A DNA stretch of 64,000 nucleotides from Candidatus Altarchaeales archaeon WOR_SM1_86-2 (GCA_001723855.1 MCBC01000067.1:1-64000); one strand, 5' to 3'. Counted from the stretch's first letter, positions 32,073 to 41,433 are shown. The notes: generated by a model from the letters alone, not told the origin. Translations and numbers: made by a program.

Positions 32073-33275
32073 TCAAATATCCCTCAATACACCATCAAGT
32101 TCCTCTAAATTCTTTACCTCGATCAACTCGTCTTTGCAGGAATCCACCGCCACATCAGGGTCCTTTAAGCCGTGCCCCGTGGTTATGCAGACAATGGTTT
32201 CGTCTTTATCAATATCTTCCTGCTCAATCAACTTGATCAAGCCAGCAATTGATGCGGCAGAAGCGGGCTCGACAAATATGCCCTCCTTTCTTGCCAGCAG
32301 TTTCTGCGCTTCAAGGATCTCGGGATCAGTAACGGATTCCGCCAATCCTTTCGAGTCACGGATTGCCCTTATCGCCTTCAGCCAGCTCACAGGGCTGCCG
32401 ATTCTTATTGCCGATGCTATGGTTTCCGGATTCTTCACAGGTTTCAAAACATCCAGGTTTTCCTTGAACAACTCCACCATGGGCATAGCACCCTCCGCCT
32501 GAATTCCCGTCATCTTCGGCAGTTGGCTGATAATCCCCAGATCGATGTATTCTGAAAAACCCTTCCAGATCGCTGAAATATTGCCCGCGTTTCCTACCGG
32601 CAAAACAACCCTGTCCGGCACCCCGTCCAATTGATCAAAAATCTCGAACGCTATTGTTTTCTGTCCTTCAAGGCGGTACGGGTTTATTGAGTTAAGCAGA
32701 TAAAAACCATATTTGTCGCAGGCATCCATCACCATCTCCAGGGCATCGTCAAAATTTCCCTTTATTGCCAGCACCTTTGCCCCATAAATCAACGCCTGGG
32801 ATAATTTTCCATACGCTATTTTGCCTGCGGGTATAATAACCATACAGGTAATTCCCGATCTTGCGGCATAAGCAGCCAATGATGCGGATGTATTGCCGGT
32901 TGAAGCGCACGCCACCGCTTTTACTTTGAACTCAACCGCCTTTGAAACCCCAACGGTCATCCCGCGGTCTTTAAACGAGCCGGTTGGGTTCTCACCCTCG
33001 TTCTTGACCCACAGATTCTTTATCCCAAATTTCCGGCCCAGGCGATCGCATTTGTAGAGTGAAGTTCCCCCTTCATTCAAACTTACGTTCTTCTCAACAG
33101 GAAGCAGTTCCCTGTACCTCCACACCCCTAACCTGCGGTTTCTTGCCCGCTCCAGATCAAACCCTGCGCCATCAAGATCATATCGGACCTCTAAAAGCCC
33201 GCTGCAATCGCACTGATAGCGAACTCCTTCATCGTAATCTTTCCCGCAGGAGATGCAATGTAGTTTGCGCACCAT
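32073..33275 (-). CDS. thrC: Threonine synthase
   Basis: The protein has 400 residues. PLP-dependent fold type II enzyme converting O-phosphohomoserine to threonine. An N-terminal zinc-ribbon-like piece (CISCG ... CDCSG) precedes the PLP lysine K102 in NPTGSFKDRG. ACASTGNTSASLAAYAAR (phosphate and substrate contacts) and VLPVGNAGNISA (PLP phosphate loop) follow. Length and motifs match archaeal threonine synthases of the short type. It is a single-gene unit divergent from hypF. Confidence 0.95.
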   Translation of the reverse strand: MVRKLHCISCGKDYDEGVRYQCDCSGLLEVRYDLDGAGFDLERARNRRLGVWRYRELLPVEKNVSLNEGGTSLYKCDRLGRKFGIKNLWVKNEGENPTGSFKDRGMTVGVSKAVEFKVKAVACASTGNTSASLAAYAARSGITCMVIIPAGKIAYGKLSQALIYGAKVLAIKGNFDDALEMVMDACDKYGFYLLNSINPYRLEGQKTIAFEIFDQLDGVPDRVVLPVGNAGNISAIWKGFSEYIDLGIISQLPKMTGIQAEGAMPMVELFKENLDVLKPVKNPETIASAIRIGSPVSWLKAIRAIRDSKGLAESVTDPEILEAQKLLARKEGIFVEPASAASIAGLIKLIEQEDIDKDETIVCITTGHGLKDPDVAVDSCKDELIEVKNLEELDGVLRDI

Positions 33276-33366
33276 AGTTTATCTTCTGTTTATTCTTTAA
33301 GAATATTAATAAAAAAAATTTAGAAAAACATCAAAACAGCAGGGATAACCTTTGGGGTTTGGAACA

Positions 33367-35598
33367 ATGGCAGCAAAAAGGATTCTTATATCCGGGATCG
33401 TGCAGGGGGTGGGCTTTAGACCGTTTATCTACAAACTGGCAAAGAAGTATGAGTTGGGGGGATGGGTTAAAAATCTGGGCGATGCCGGGGTTGAGATCGT
33501 TATAGAAGGCAAGGGAGCAGACATTAAAAACTTTATAGATTCAATAGAAGCGGAATCCCCGCCGAATGCAGAGGTTGAAAGTTTGAGTGTTGAAGATTCA
33601 GGGGGTGAATTTAAAGGATTCAAAATAATAAAAAGCGGCGGTTACGGCTCAACGGGGGTGATTCCGGCAGATAACGCGATATGCGAGAGTTGCTTAAAGG
33701 AGATTTTTGAGCAGGGAAACAGGCGGCATCACTACCCGTTTACATCCTGCACGGACTGCGGGTCAAGATTTTCAACGACAAAGAAACTTCCTTACGACCG
33801 CCAAAATACCTCCTTTTCCAGATTTCCGATGTGCAAGAAATGTTCGCATGAGTATGATGACCCAGCAGATAGGAGATTTCATCACCAGGGTAATGTTTGT
33901 CCGGAATGCGGTCCCCGCTATACCTCCAATATAAAGGATGCGGCAGATGTAATAATAAAAAACGGGGTCATAGCGATAAAGGGTTTAACTGGGATCCATA
34001 TCGCTTGCAGAACGACAGATGATGATGTTCTGAAAAGGTTAAGAAAGGGTTTGCGAAGGCCGGGGCAGCCATTTGCAATCATGGCCCAGGATATTGAAGC
34101 GGTGGAGGGGTTTGCAGATGTCTCAAAAAAAGAAAGAGAAATGCTGGTCTCCCCCCAGCGCCCGATAGTCATTTTAAATAAAAGCGGGGATTACTGGCTT
34201 TCTGAATTTATCGCTCCCGGGCTGCATAACGTCGGAGTGATGCTGCCTTACGCGGGAATCCATCATTTAATTTTTGAGAATATAGATGAGCCATTGGTTA
34301 TGACATCTGCAAACTTTCCCGGAGAGCCGATGTTCATATCGAATAAAGCGGTTGAGAACTTGAGGGATATAGCGGACATTTTTTTGCTGCATGATCTGGG
34401 CATACAAAGGTGCGATGATTCCATCATCCGCTTCATTTCTGCCCCGGTGTTTCTTCGCAGATCACGGGGATTTGTTCCTAAACCAATAGATTTACCTTTT
34501 ACTTCAGAAAAGGTTGTACTGGCAGCGGGTGCGGAATTAAACACAACGGCATGCTTAATAAAAAAGGATAGGGCTTACCTCACCCAGTACATCGGAAACA
34601 CATCAAAATTCAAAACCCTGGGTTATTTAAAGGAATCTATTGGTAATCTACTCAAAATTACAGATACAAATTATGAGAAAGTAGATGTGGTCGCGTGCGA
34701 TCTCCATCCTAACTTTAACACCACTCGTTTAGCAGAAGAAATCTCGGGAAAATACAACACAGAGATTGTAAGTGTGCAGCACCACTATGCCCACCTTGCA
34801 TCATTACTCGCAGAATATGATCAAAAAGAGATTATATGCATTTCAGTGGATGGGGTGGGTTATGGAACGGATGGGAAGGCATGGGGTGGGGAGATTTTGC
34901 TTGGGGATTATAAAGGATTTAAGCGATCGGGGCATTTAAAGCAGCAGAGAATGCCCGGCGGGGACCTTACCGCTGTATATCCATTAAGAATGCTCGCAGG
35001 AATCTTGTATGATTCCTGTTCTTCTGAAGATTTATACGATTTTTTATTGAATTTTAAGGATAAATTTAAGCATAAAGAGAAGGAAATCGAAATTATTGTT
35101 CAGCAGTTAGAAAAAAACATCAATGTTGCTGGAACGACATCCTGCGGCAGGGTCTTGGATGCCATATCCGCTTTGCTTGGCATCTGTTATGAAAGAACTT
35201 ATGAGGGTGAGCCGGCGATTAAACTGGAAAGTAAAGCATACTATGGCAAGCCAAAATTCGAATTTCCAATTGTCATTAAAGATAACATACTTGACACAAC
35301 AAAGATAATTGAAAGAGCGGCGGAGTTAGAGTTAAAGAAAGAAAAAGTTGAAGATATTGCCGCCTCCGCACAATCTGCGATTGCCGAGGGTTTAGCGGAG
35401 ATTGCGGTAAGGATCGCGAAAAAAAATAACATCGGGATTATTGGTTTGAGCGGCGGCGTGGGATACAATGAGACGATCGTGAATGTTATCAAAAAGAAAG
35501 TGGAAGAAAATAATCTAGAATTCCTCACACATTCCAAAATCCCCTGCGGCGACGGAGGAATATCATTCGGACAGGGGGTTGTCGGAGCGAATAGTTAG
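33367..35598 (+). CDS. hypF: Carbamoyltransferase HypF, [NiFe]-hydrogenase maturation
   Basis: The protein is ~743 residues from ATG 33367. Domains in order: acylphosphatase (GIVQGVGFRPFIYKLA), two zinc fingers (CESCLKE ... CTDCG and CKKCSH ... CPECG), YrdC-like (GVIAIKGLTGIHIACR) and a Kae1-like carbamoyltransferase with VQHHYAHLASLLAEY and ISVDGVGYGTDG. HypF transfers a carbamoyl group from carbamoyl phosphate to the C-terminal Cys of HypE, the first step to the CN ligands. It is convergent with hypE, overlapping by 4 bp, and is not in the main hyp operon. Confidence 0.96.
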   Translation: MAAKRILISGIVQGVGFRPFIYKLAKKYELGGWVKNLGDAGVEIVIEGKGADIKNFIDSIEAESPPNAEVESLSVEDSGGEFKGFKIIKSGGYGSTGVIPADNAICESCLKEIFEQGNRRHHYPFTSCTDCGSRFSTTKKLPYDRQNTSFSRFPMCKKCSHEYDDPADRRFHHQGNVCPECGPRYTSNIKDAADVIIKNGVIAIKGLTGIHIACRTTDDDVLKRLRKGLRRPGQPFAIMAQDIEAVEGFADVSKKEREMLVSPQRPIVILNKSGDYWLSEFIAPGLHNVGVMLPYAGIHHLIFENIDEPLVMTSANFPGEPMFISNKAVENLRDIADIFLLHDLGIQRCDDSIIRFISAPVFLRRSRGFVPKPIDLPFTSEKVVLAAGAELNTTACLIKKDRAYLTQYIGNTSKFKTLGYLKESIGNLLKITDTNYEKVDVVACDLHPNFNTTRLAEEISGKYNTEIVSVQHHYAHLASLLAEYDQKEIICISVDGVGYGTDGKAWGGEILLGDYKGFKRSGHLKQQRMPGGDLTAVYPLRMLAGILYDSCSSEDLYDFLLNFKDKFKHKEKEIEIIVQQLEKNINVAGTTSCGRVLDAISALLGICYERTYEGEPAIKLESKAYYGKPKFEFPIVIKDNILDTTKIIERAAELELKKEKVEDIAASAQSAIAEGLAEIAVRIAKKNNIGIIGLSGGVGYNETIVNVIKKKVEENNLEFLTHSKIPCGDGGISFGQGVVGANS

Positions 35599-36605
35599 CA
35601 AACCCTCGGCACCGGATCGCCTAAAGGTTTTTCAAGAATCCTTTTTCCGCCGATTATGGTATTCAAGATCACTCTGCCTTTGTTTTCCTTCGTTACTTTG
35701 CCGATAATGGATGCATCCTTCCCCAGCCTGTTTTTTTTCATAATTTCAAGTGCTTTTTCGGCATCTTTCTGGGGGACACCGATAATGACTTTACCTTCAT
35801 TTGCCACTTCCAGGGGGTCAATGCCTAGCATCTCCGATGCCGCTCTAACACCCCCTGCAATTGGGATTTTCTCCTCCTCAATCTCTACTCCAACTTTAGA
35901 TTTTTCAGCAAATTCATTCAAGGCATTTGCCAGCCCGCCCCTTGTCGGATCCTTTGCAACATGAATCTCCATACCCTCGTTAATCAACTCCTTTATCAGG
36001 GGATATATGGATGCGCAATCCGAGACTAACCTGGTCTCAAACTCCAGACCTTCACGCTCGGAAAGGATTGCTATCCCATGGTCTCCCACGGTGCCGTTTA
36101 TGATTATTTTATCGCCAACTTTCAAACCGGAATCCAGAATTATCTTCTCTGCAAATCCTACCCCTGTGGTTGTGATGGTAATCCCGAGTTTGCTTTCGAC
36201 AACCTTTGTGTCCCCGGTAACGATGGGGACATTTTCATTTACTGAGACATCATTCATGGATTTCATAATCCTCTCTAAATCCCCTATAGGAAAGCCCTCT
36301 GATATTATTAGGGCAGAAGAGATCGCCAACGGACAAGCACCCACCACAGCCAGGTCATTTATCGTTCCGCAAACAGATAATTTCCCGATGTCGCCCCCCT
36401 TGAAGAAAACCGGCTCCACTGTATATGAATCCGTCGTGAAAACCAAATTTTCATCCCCGAATTTTATTACCGCTGCATCATCCAGTGAATCCAAGCCGAT
36501 GCCGTCTTTGGTTTTTATATTCTTTAAATTCTTCACGATCACCTTTGAGAGCAGTTCCTGCATCGCCTTTCCGCCACCGCCGTCAGAGAGTTTTATGCGT
36601 TTCAT
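35595..36605 (-). CDS. hypE: Hydrogenase maturation protein HypE
   Basis: The protein has 336 residues. It carries an AIR-synthase-type ATP-binding fold (LDDAAVIKFGDENLVFTTDSYTVEPVFFKGGDIGKLSVCGTINDL, DPTRGGLANALNE) and the essential C-terminal Cys (DPVPRVC). HypF carbamoylates that Cys, and HypE then dehydrates it to thiocyanate for delivery to iron on HypC-HypD. It is the last gene of the leftward hydrogenase operon, 67 bp after hypA. Confidence 0.96.
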   Translation of the reverse strand: MKRIKLSDGGGGKAMQELLSKVIVKNLKNIKTKDGIGLDSLDDAAVIKFGDENLVFTTDSYTVEPVFFKGGDIGKLSVCGTINDLAVVGACPLAISSALIISEGFPIGDLERIMKSMNDVSVNENVPIVTGDTKVVESKLGITITTTGVGFAEKIILDSGLKVGDKIIINGTVGDHGIAILSEREGLEFETRLVSDCASIYPLIKELINEGMEIHVAKDPTRGGLANALNEFAEKSKVGVEIEEEKIPIAGGVRAASEMLGIDPLEVANEGKVIIGVPQKDAEKALEIMKKNRLGKDASIIGKVTKENKGRVILNTIIGGKRILEKPLGDPVPRVC

Positions 36606-36672
36606 CTTTTAAAGTTACCATTAGTTATCAAAATATAAACATTTTTTGATAACTCGTGATAAGAATAAATAT

Positions 36673-37032
36673 TTATTCAGCAATAATTTTCTTTAAGATC
36701 AACTCCCTGCCCCCCAAAACTTCAACCTTTGCCTTACATTCCGGACACCTGAGCAGGGGAGCGTTATGCAGTGGGTTAATTTCAGGATCAAGCGTGCTCA
36801 CATGCCCGCTTGCGCATTTTACTTTTACCGGAATCTTCTTGATGTCAACTTCCATCCCCTCTGCAATCGTATCTTTTGATAAAACTTCAAGCCCGAATCT
36901 TAACTGCTCCGGATTGACCATCAGCAATCCCCCGACATCTAAATAAATCTTCTTAACCTTTGAAGCGTTATTATTCTTTGCCGCTCCTACTGCACTTTCA
37001 AGAATGCTTGCCGCCAAAGATAATTCATGCAT
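36673..37032 (-). CDS. hypA: Nickel-insertion metallochaperone HypA, variant zinc site
   Basis: The protein is 119 residues from ATG 37032 (the frame is open further upstream inside hypD, but MHELSLA is the universal HypA start, with H2 and E3 for nickel). The zinc loop is unusual. Instead of two CxxC pairs it has C73-A-S-G76-H77 and C96-P-E-C99, so one Cys is replaced and H77 may substitute. The C-terminal VLGGRELILKKI motif is normal. HypA inserts nickel with HypB; no hypB lies in this window. The start is 1 bp from the hypD stop. Confidence 0.9.
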   Translation of the reverse strand: MHELSLAASILESAVGAAKNNNASKVKKIYLDVGGLLMVNPEQLRFGLEVLSKDTIAEGMEVDIKKIPVKVKCASGHVSTLDPEINPLHNAPLLRCPECKAKVEVLGGRELILKKIIAE

Positions 37033-37033
37033 T

Positions 37034-38113
37034 TTAAAACTTAAATTTCCCGCCGTATCTGTGCCATATTGCGCAGCTGCCTTCATTTGAAACCATACAC
37101 GCCCCAACCGGGTGCTCCGGGTTACATGCTCTGCAGAAAAGTTTGCATTCATCCGGGTAGATCAAACCTTTAAGCACATCCCCGCATCTGCATCCCTCTG
37201 GAATATCAATGGATTTTTCAATCTTAATATCGAATTTCTTTCTTGCATTGAAATCAGAGAATTCTTTCTTCAACTCAAGCCCGGATTTCGGGATCACTGG
37301 AAACCCTCTCCACGCGACATCACATATATCAAAAATCTCGCCAAGCAATCGCTGCGCTTTCAAATTACCTTCATATCTTACAACCCTCGAGTATTCATTT
37401 CTCACAGAGAAATCTTCGTTCTCGATCATCTCCAGAAGCATAACAATTCCAAAGAGAACATCCAGCGGCTCAAAGCCGGCAATTACCTGCGGCACCCCGT
37501 ATTTTTCACTTAAAGGTTCATATGCTTTAACCCCGATGATGGTTGAAACATGCCCGGGGTCAATGAAGCCGTCAATCTTTATCTCCCCCGGGGAAAGCAG
37601 TGCGTCCATTGCCGGCGGGATTATGCGGTGGCATGAAAGAACTGAAAAATTTTCCGGTAGATCGTCATTCAAGACGGCTGCGGTGGATGGAGCGGTTGTT
37701 TCAAATCCAATGCCTATGTGCACAACCTCCTTATCCGTGCTCTTGGCGATCTTCACGGCATCGGAAATTGAATAAACAACCCTGACATCCTTCCCCCCGG
37801 CTTTAACGTCCCTCAAAGACTTACCTCTGCTTCCAGGGACCTTTAGCAAGTCGCCGAATGTTGTGATTATCGCAGAGTCTGCAAGCGCATGGGCTTCATC
37901 AATCTCCTTAGCGGTTGTGACGCAGACAGGACATCCGGGGCCAGATATTACCTCGATCCCCTCAGGCAGTAAACTCCTGATGCCGTATCTTGTTATGGTG
38001 TCCTCGTGGGTGCCGCAGACGTGCATAAACTTGAACTTCTTATCCCCCGCAAGTTCCTTGATCTTTTTTGATGCATTCAATGCCAATTCTTTATCTCTGA
38101 AACTCACATTCAT
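37034..38113 (-). CDS. hypD: Hydrogenase maturation protein HypD
   Basis: The protein is ~359 residues from ATG 38113; an upstream extension reads through the HEPN gene and is discarded. Family motifs are FMHVCGTHEDTITRYGIRSLLP, SGPGCPVCVT, IGIGFETTAPSTAA, GFIDPGHVSTIIG and the C-terminal 4Fe-4S Cys set CRCGDVLKG ... CKLFCRACNPEHPVGACMVSNEG. With HypC it assembles the Fe(CN)2CO unit. It directly follows the HEPN toxin-antitoxin gene (1 bp). Confidence 0.96.
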   Translation of the reverse strand: MNVSFRDKELALNASKKIKELAGDKKFKFMHVCGTHEDTITRYGIRSLLPEGIEVISGPGCPVCVTTAKEIDEAHALADSAIITTFGDLLKVPGSRGKSLRDVKAGGKDVRVVYSISDAVKIAKSTDKEVVHIGIGFETTAPSTAAVLNDDLPENFSVLSCHRIIPPAMDALLSPGEIKIDGFIDPGHVSTIIGVKAYEPLSEKYGVPQVIAGFEPLDVLFGIVMLLEMIENEDFSVRNEYSRVVRYEGNLKAQRLLGEIFDICDVAWRGFPVIPKSGLELKKEFSDFNARKKFDIKIEKSIDIPEGCRCGDVLKGLIYPDECKLFCRACNPEHPVGACMVSNEGSCAIWHRYGGKFKF

Positions 38114-38114
38114 T

Positions 38115-38561
38115 TTATTTTTCCTCTTCAACAACATCGGCTTGTTTGACCGCTTCATCAATCTTATCCTCATACCCTGGAATGATTGAGTTCACCCAGT
38201 TAAAAACCGTTTCTGCAAGTTTCAACGCTTCTTGATAATCTTCTTCCGAGACAGGCTCTGCTAACCCGGGGTAACGGGTATGAACAGCATAACGAGTAAG
38301 AATTACAGCGCCCTTCAAATTATCCGGAATTTCAATTCCTGTTTTGGAAATTAAATCAAAAAGTACATCAATGTCGTGTTTCCAGGGGAATTCTACATCA
38401 AGGCTCACAAGTAAAGATTTTAGTGATTTTTCTACACACTGTTGGGCATCAAAACATAGGTCTTCGTAGAGAACATCTTGCGAAATTCTACCTGCCTTCA
38501 ACCTCTCCATGTTGCTTTTTGCCCTCTTTATCCAATCATCCACAAGTTCTTTATTTTTCAT
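38115..38561 (-). CDS. HEPN-domain protein (toxin or partner of MNT nucleotidyltransferase)
   Basis: The protein has 148 residues, all helical: VDDWIKRAKSNMERLK, then YEDLCFDAQQCVEKSLKSLLV and LTRYAVHTRYPGLAEPVSEEDYQEALKLAE, the PF05168-type HEPN pattern with the conserved RYPG. The RNase-type R-x4-6-H is not ideal (R-Y-A-V-H), so catalytic competence is uncertain. It overlaps the MNT gene by 11 bp, forming the common archaeal MNT-HEPN pair. It is sandwiched between hypC and hypD. Confidence 0.85.
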   Translation of the reverse strand: MKNKELVDDWIKRAKSNMERLKAGRISQDVLYEDLCFDAQQCVEKSLKSLLVSLDVEFPWKHDIDVLFDLISKTGIEIPDNLKGAVILTRYAVHTRYPGLAEPVSEEDYQEALKLAETVFNWVNSIIPGYEDKIDEAVKQADVVEEEK

Positions 38562-38856
38562 AAATCGTCCTCCCGTATTTTGCTATTTCATGATAAATTA
38601 AAAACTTATTTTCCTTTAGTTCCTTAAATCTTTCCAGTGTTTCAACAATTATATCCACGGGAACTCCTATACCAAAAAGTTTTAGATAAATTCTCTTTTC
38701 AAGATTACTCCTCCTGGCTACATCGGATTTCAAAACACATATATCATAATCACTCCCTTCTATGCCTTCTCCTTTTGCTCTTGAGCCAAAAAGAATGATT
38801 TTATCTGGATCAACTTCCTCTACAATCCTTTCAATTATTTTCTTTAAGTATTTCAT
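38551..38856 (-). CDS. Minimal nucleotidyltransferase (MNT antitoxin-like)
   Basis: The protein has 101 residues. The Pol-beta-type motif F-G24-S25-R-A-K-G ... D36-Y-D38 (GSRAKGEGIEGSDYDICVL) is intact. In characterised MNT-HEPN pairs this enzyme adds AMP to the HEPN toxin and neutralises it. It overlaps the HEPN gene by 11 bp and begins 53 bp after hypC, inside the hydrogenase maturation operon. Confidence 0.88.
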   Translation of the reverse strand: MKYLKKIIERIVEEVDPDKIILFGSRAKGEGIEGSDYDICVLKSDVARRSNLEKRIYLKLFGIGVPVDIIVETLERFKELKENKFLIYHEIAKYGRTIYEK

Positions 38857-38909
38857 CCTCTCCTCTCTTTAGATATATCCCCATTAATATTATATTACGA
38901 TAAAAAAAA

Positions 38910-39137
38910 TTAAACTTCTCCTCCAACCTTGCTCAAATACTCCTCCCAGTACTTTAAAGTTTCCATAGCAGCTTCCTCATCCATAACCTCTATCGCATAG
39001 CCAACATGGACGATAACCCAATCTCCAATATCTGCGTCAACCAGATCAAGCCGTACCTTTCTCTTCGTTTCTCCAAAGTCAACCAATGCCTCGTTTCCTT
39101 CAATGCTCAAGATTTTTGCCGGGATTGCCAAGCACAT
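38910..39137 (-). CDS. hypC: Hydrogenase maturation chaperone HypC
   Basis: The protein has 75 residues. It starts MCLAIPAKILSIEGNEALVDFGETKRKVRLDLV, with the essential N-terminal Cys2 exposed after Met removal, and continues GDWVIVHVGYAIEVMDEEAA. HypC carries the Fe(CN)2CO unit between HypD and the hydrogenase large subunit. It lies 7 bp after the protease gene. Confidence 0.96.
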   Translation of the reverse strand: MCLAIPAKILSIEGNEALVDFGETKRKVRLDLVDADIGDWVIVHVGYAIEVMDEEAAMETLKYWEEYLSKVGGEV

Positions 39138-39144
39138 TTTTTAT

Positions 39145-39624
39145 TTAGTTACTTAACTTTTCTATTAAATCAATTATCCTGTTTGCAACCTTCGCTACAG
39201 AAGCGCCCACCTCTTTTGAAAGCTCCAGACCGGGCTTTATATCCCCCGGCTCGCATCCTATCAAAAATACCCTGTCAGGCAGGCAGTTTATCTTTTTCGC
39301 AAAAATTATCATCTCCTCAAGCCCGGACTCGTGAAAACTGAACGAAAACAGATCCCGCAGCGCATCCACATCCTCCCTGACATCATCCTTCTTTATTTCA
39401 AACTCGTATATCGTTCCCGGCTTCCCGCCCTTCCTTATCGCATCCACGAAGATCACGGCATCATAATCGCACAGGTCATTAGCAATGGTTAAACTCGCGG
39501 TGCCGAAATCACCTGACTCGACGTTATCAGGCAGTTCATTACCCAGAAATTCCAGAACATGCTGTGCAAAGCCGTCATCGCCCATAATCCTGTTCCCTAT
39601 CCCGCAGACCAGTATTCTTTTCAT
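39145..39624 (-). CDS. [NiFe]-hydrogenase C-terminal maturation endopeptidase
   Basis: The protein has 159 residues of the M52 family: ILVCGIGNRIMGDDGFAQHVLE with the conserved nickel-sensing Asp/Glu region, DAVIFVDAIRKGG, FHESGLEEMI and VFLIGCEPGDIKPGLELS. It removes the C-terminal extension of the large subunit after nickel insertion. Its presumed substrate is encoded immediately upstream (43 bp) and carries an 18-residue extension. Confidence 0.93.
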   Translation of the reverse strand: MKRILVCGIGNRIMGDDGFAQHVLEFLGNELPDNVESGDFGTASLTIANDLCDYDAVIFVDAIRKGGKPGTIYEFEIKKDDVREDVDALRDLFSFSFHESGLEEMIIFAKKINCLPDRVFLIGCEPGDIKPGLELSKEVGASVAKVANRIIDLIEKLSN

Positions 39625-39666
39625 TGAAAAAGAAATTAGAAAAATAAAGAAAAATAGAAAAGAAAT

Positions 39667-41391
39667 TCAGCAGAGTGCGGGTCCGACTTCAGTCTTCTTT
39701 TTCAACCCCCTGCCGTCATATACGTGTATCGCGCACGCCAGACAGGGATCAAAACTTCGGATTGTGCGGACAACATCCAGACCGTCAAATGTTCCTTTTT
39801 CGGTTATCGGCGTTCCAATAATTGCTTCTTCATAGGGCCCCGGTCTTCCTTCGGGGTCCCTGGGGGAAGCATTCCATGTTGTTGGTGCTATAACCTGGTA
39901 CTTGTGGGTTTTCCCGTCCTTCATTATGCACCAGTGCGCAACAGCCCCTCGCATCGCCTCATTTAACCCGCAGCCGACCCCGTCTTTTGGTCTCCTGTAT
40001 TTGTTCCAGACCTTCACGTTACCTGCCTTAACCGCTCCCAGCGCTGCCAGCACCTGGTTGTAGCCCACATACGCGGAATACGCATGGAAGTATGCTCTCG
40101 CCCTTATCCTCTCCAGCGCATTTATCTTATCTGGGATTTTCCACTCGACATCCAGTTCCCCGGGAACTTTCGCACCCATGATGTTTGATCTCGGGAGTGT
40201 GAACTTAATGCTTTTGCCGGTGGACTCATCCACTTTTTTTGATAGTGAGGTTACATACATTCGTGCCATCGGTCCGACCTCTACAACATAACTGTCGCCG
40301 TTAGCCACCCATCTCGGGGTTTTCAGCCAGGTATATTTTCCATCCCACTGCTTAGACGGCCCCGGTTTGGGTTCTGTTTGCTCGTTCCATGGATGGTTCT
40401 TATCCAATGGATTCCCAAGCGGGTCTTCACTCATCTCCACACCATCCCAGTCATCATAGTAAGAATGGTTCACATACTCTCTCACCCCTAAATTCAACTC
40501 CACCAGATCATTGGTTAGAAGATCTCCCTTTGAAACAACACCAGGGGTTATTGCCCTTTTCTCTCCCCATGAACTCATGTCGCTGTAACTGGCGTTGTAT
40601 GCGCCCAGGTCCTCGTAACATCCGAAACTTAATAGATCAGCGTCCCTTACCCCCACATCATCATAATACGGCAGCATGAAATCTATCAGGTCATCAAACA
40701 CTGCTATAAACTCCTTGGTGAATGCCACGTGCTTGAAGAGCATACTTGCGAACTGTTCAAGAACTGTTGCGGATATGGTTCTTCCCATACCCCCCGGAAC
40801 AAATGAATGGACATGAGGGTGCTTTCCCGCAACAAGACATGCCATCTTCCTTCCAAGTTTTGACATTTCCAGTGCCTTAAGCCACAATGACCCCGTTATG
40901 GGGGTTAATCCCCTGCTTATGTCACCTATTGTCGCATAGCCGTGGGAGTCCGCATGCTCTGCCCTGGTTTCATCTGCTTCCTTCAATACTCCCGGGTCAT
41001 ATTTCTTCAAAATTCCCTCGGAATAATCCGGCCCCTCAAGAATTGCACAGCCAAGTGGTGAGTCGTAAAGTTCCTCGGCAATGAGCGTAAAGTTCCTCAA
41101 TGCTATTCCCACTGGCGGGGGCGAAGCGTTATAGCACATATCAACACATTCCACGCTCGCCGTCGCGTGCGGTAAAGGACAAACCCCGCAAATACGCTGC
41201 GTGATCCATATTGCATCAGCCGGCTCCCTGTCTTTGAGTATGACCTCAAAGCCGCGGAACATGGTGGCATAAGAATGCGCATCCGTATATTTTTTCCCGG
41301 CTTCATCCGCTTTCGCATGTACTGCTAAATGCCCCTCAATTCGCGTTAAGGGCTCTATGGTTATTTCCTTTCCTTTGGTTTCTGCTGCCAT
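39667..41391 (-). CDS. [NiFe]-hydrogenase large (catalytic) subunit
   Basis: The protein has 574 residues. The N-terminal L1 motif R-I-C68-G-V-C71-P-L-P-H and C-terminal L2 motif D-P-C550-L-A-C553-A-I-H556 supply the four Cys ligands of the Ni-Fe site. Residues 557-574 (VYDGRGLKKKTEVGPALC) are the extension cut by the maturation protease. The length and RIEGHLAVH opening fit group 1-like uptake hydrogenases. It has no signal peptide; in exported relatives it rides with the Tat-bearing small subunit. It lies 43 bp downstream of the small-subunit gene. Confidence 0.94.
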   Translation of the reverse strand: MAAETKGKEITIEPLTRIEGHLAVHAKADEAGKKYTDAHSYATMFRGFEVILKDREPADAIWITQRICGVCPLPHATASVECVDMCYNASPPPVGIALRNFTLIAEELYDSPLGCAILEGPDYSEGILKKYDPGVLKEADETRAEHADSHGYATIGDISRGLTPITGSLWLKALEMSKLGRKMACLVAGKHPHVHSFVPGGMGRTISATVLEQFASMLFKHVAFTKEFIAVFDDLIDFMLPYYDDVGVRDADLLSFGCYEDLGAYNASYSDMSSWGEKRAITPGVVSKGDLLTNDLVELNLGVREYVNHSYYDDWDGVEMSEDPLGNPLDKNHPWNEQTEPKPGPSKQWDGKYTWLKTPRWVANGDSYVVEVGPMARMYVTSLSKKVDESTGKSIKFTLPRSNIMGAKVPGELDVEWKIPDKINALERIRARAYFHAYSAYVGYNQVLAALGAVKAGNVKVWNKYRRPKDGVGCGLNEAMRGAVAHWCIMKDGKTHKYQVIAPTTWNASPRDPEGRPGPYEEAIIGTPITEKGTFDGLDVVRTIRSFDPCLACAIHVYDGRGLKKKTEVGPALC

Positions 41392-41407
41392 TTTTGATTT
41401 TTTTGAT

Positions 41408-41430
41408 AAAACTTTTTTTTAAAAAGTTTT
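41408..41430. other. Hairpin between the hydrogenase subunit genes
   Basis: AAAACTTTTT-ttt-AAAAAGTTTT is a perfect 10-bp palindrome with a 3-nt loop in the 42-bp gap between the two structural genes. A comparable hairpin with a TCT loop lies at 50962-50993, between the ferredoxin and molybdopterin subunit genes. Such intercistronic hairpins could set RNA processing or stability. Confidence 0.65.
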
Positions 41431-41433
41431 GAA

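Noticed and set aside
36673..37152. Longer HypA start at 37152
   Set aside because: The extra 40 residues are the hypD C-terminal codons in another frame, and HypA function requires the N-terminal MHE found at 37032.
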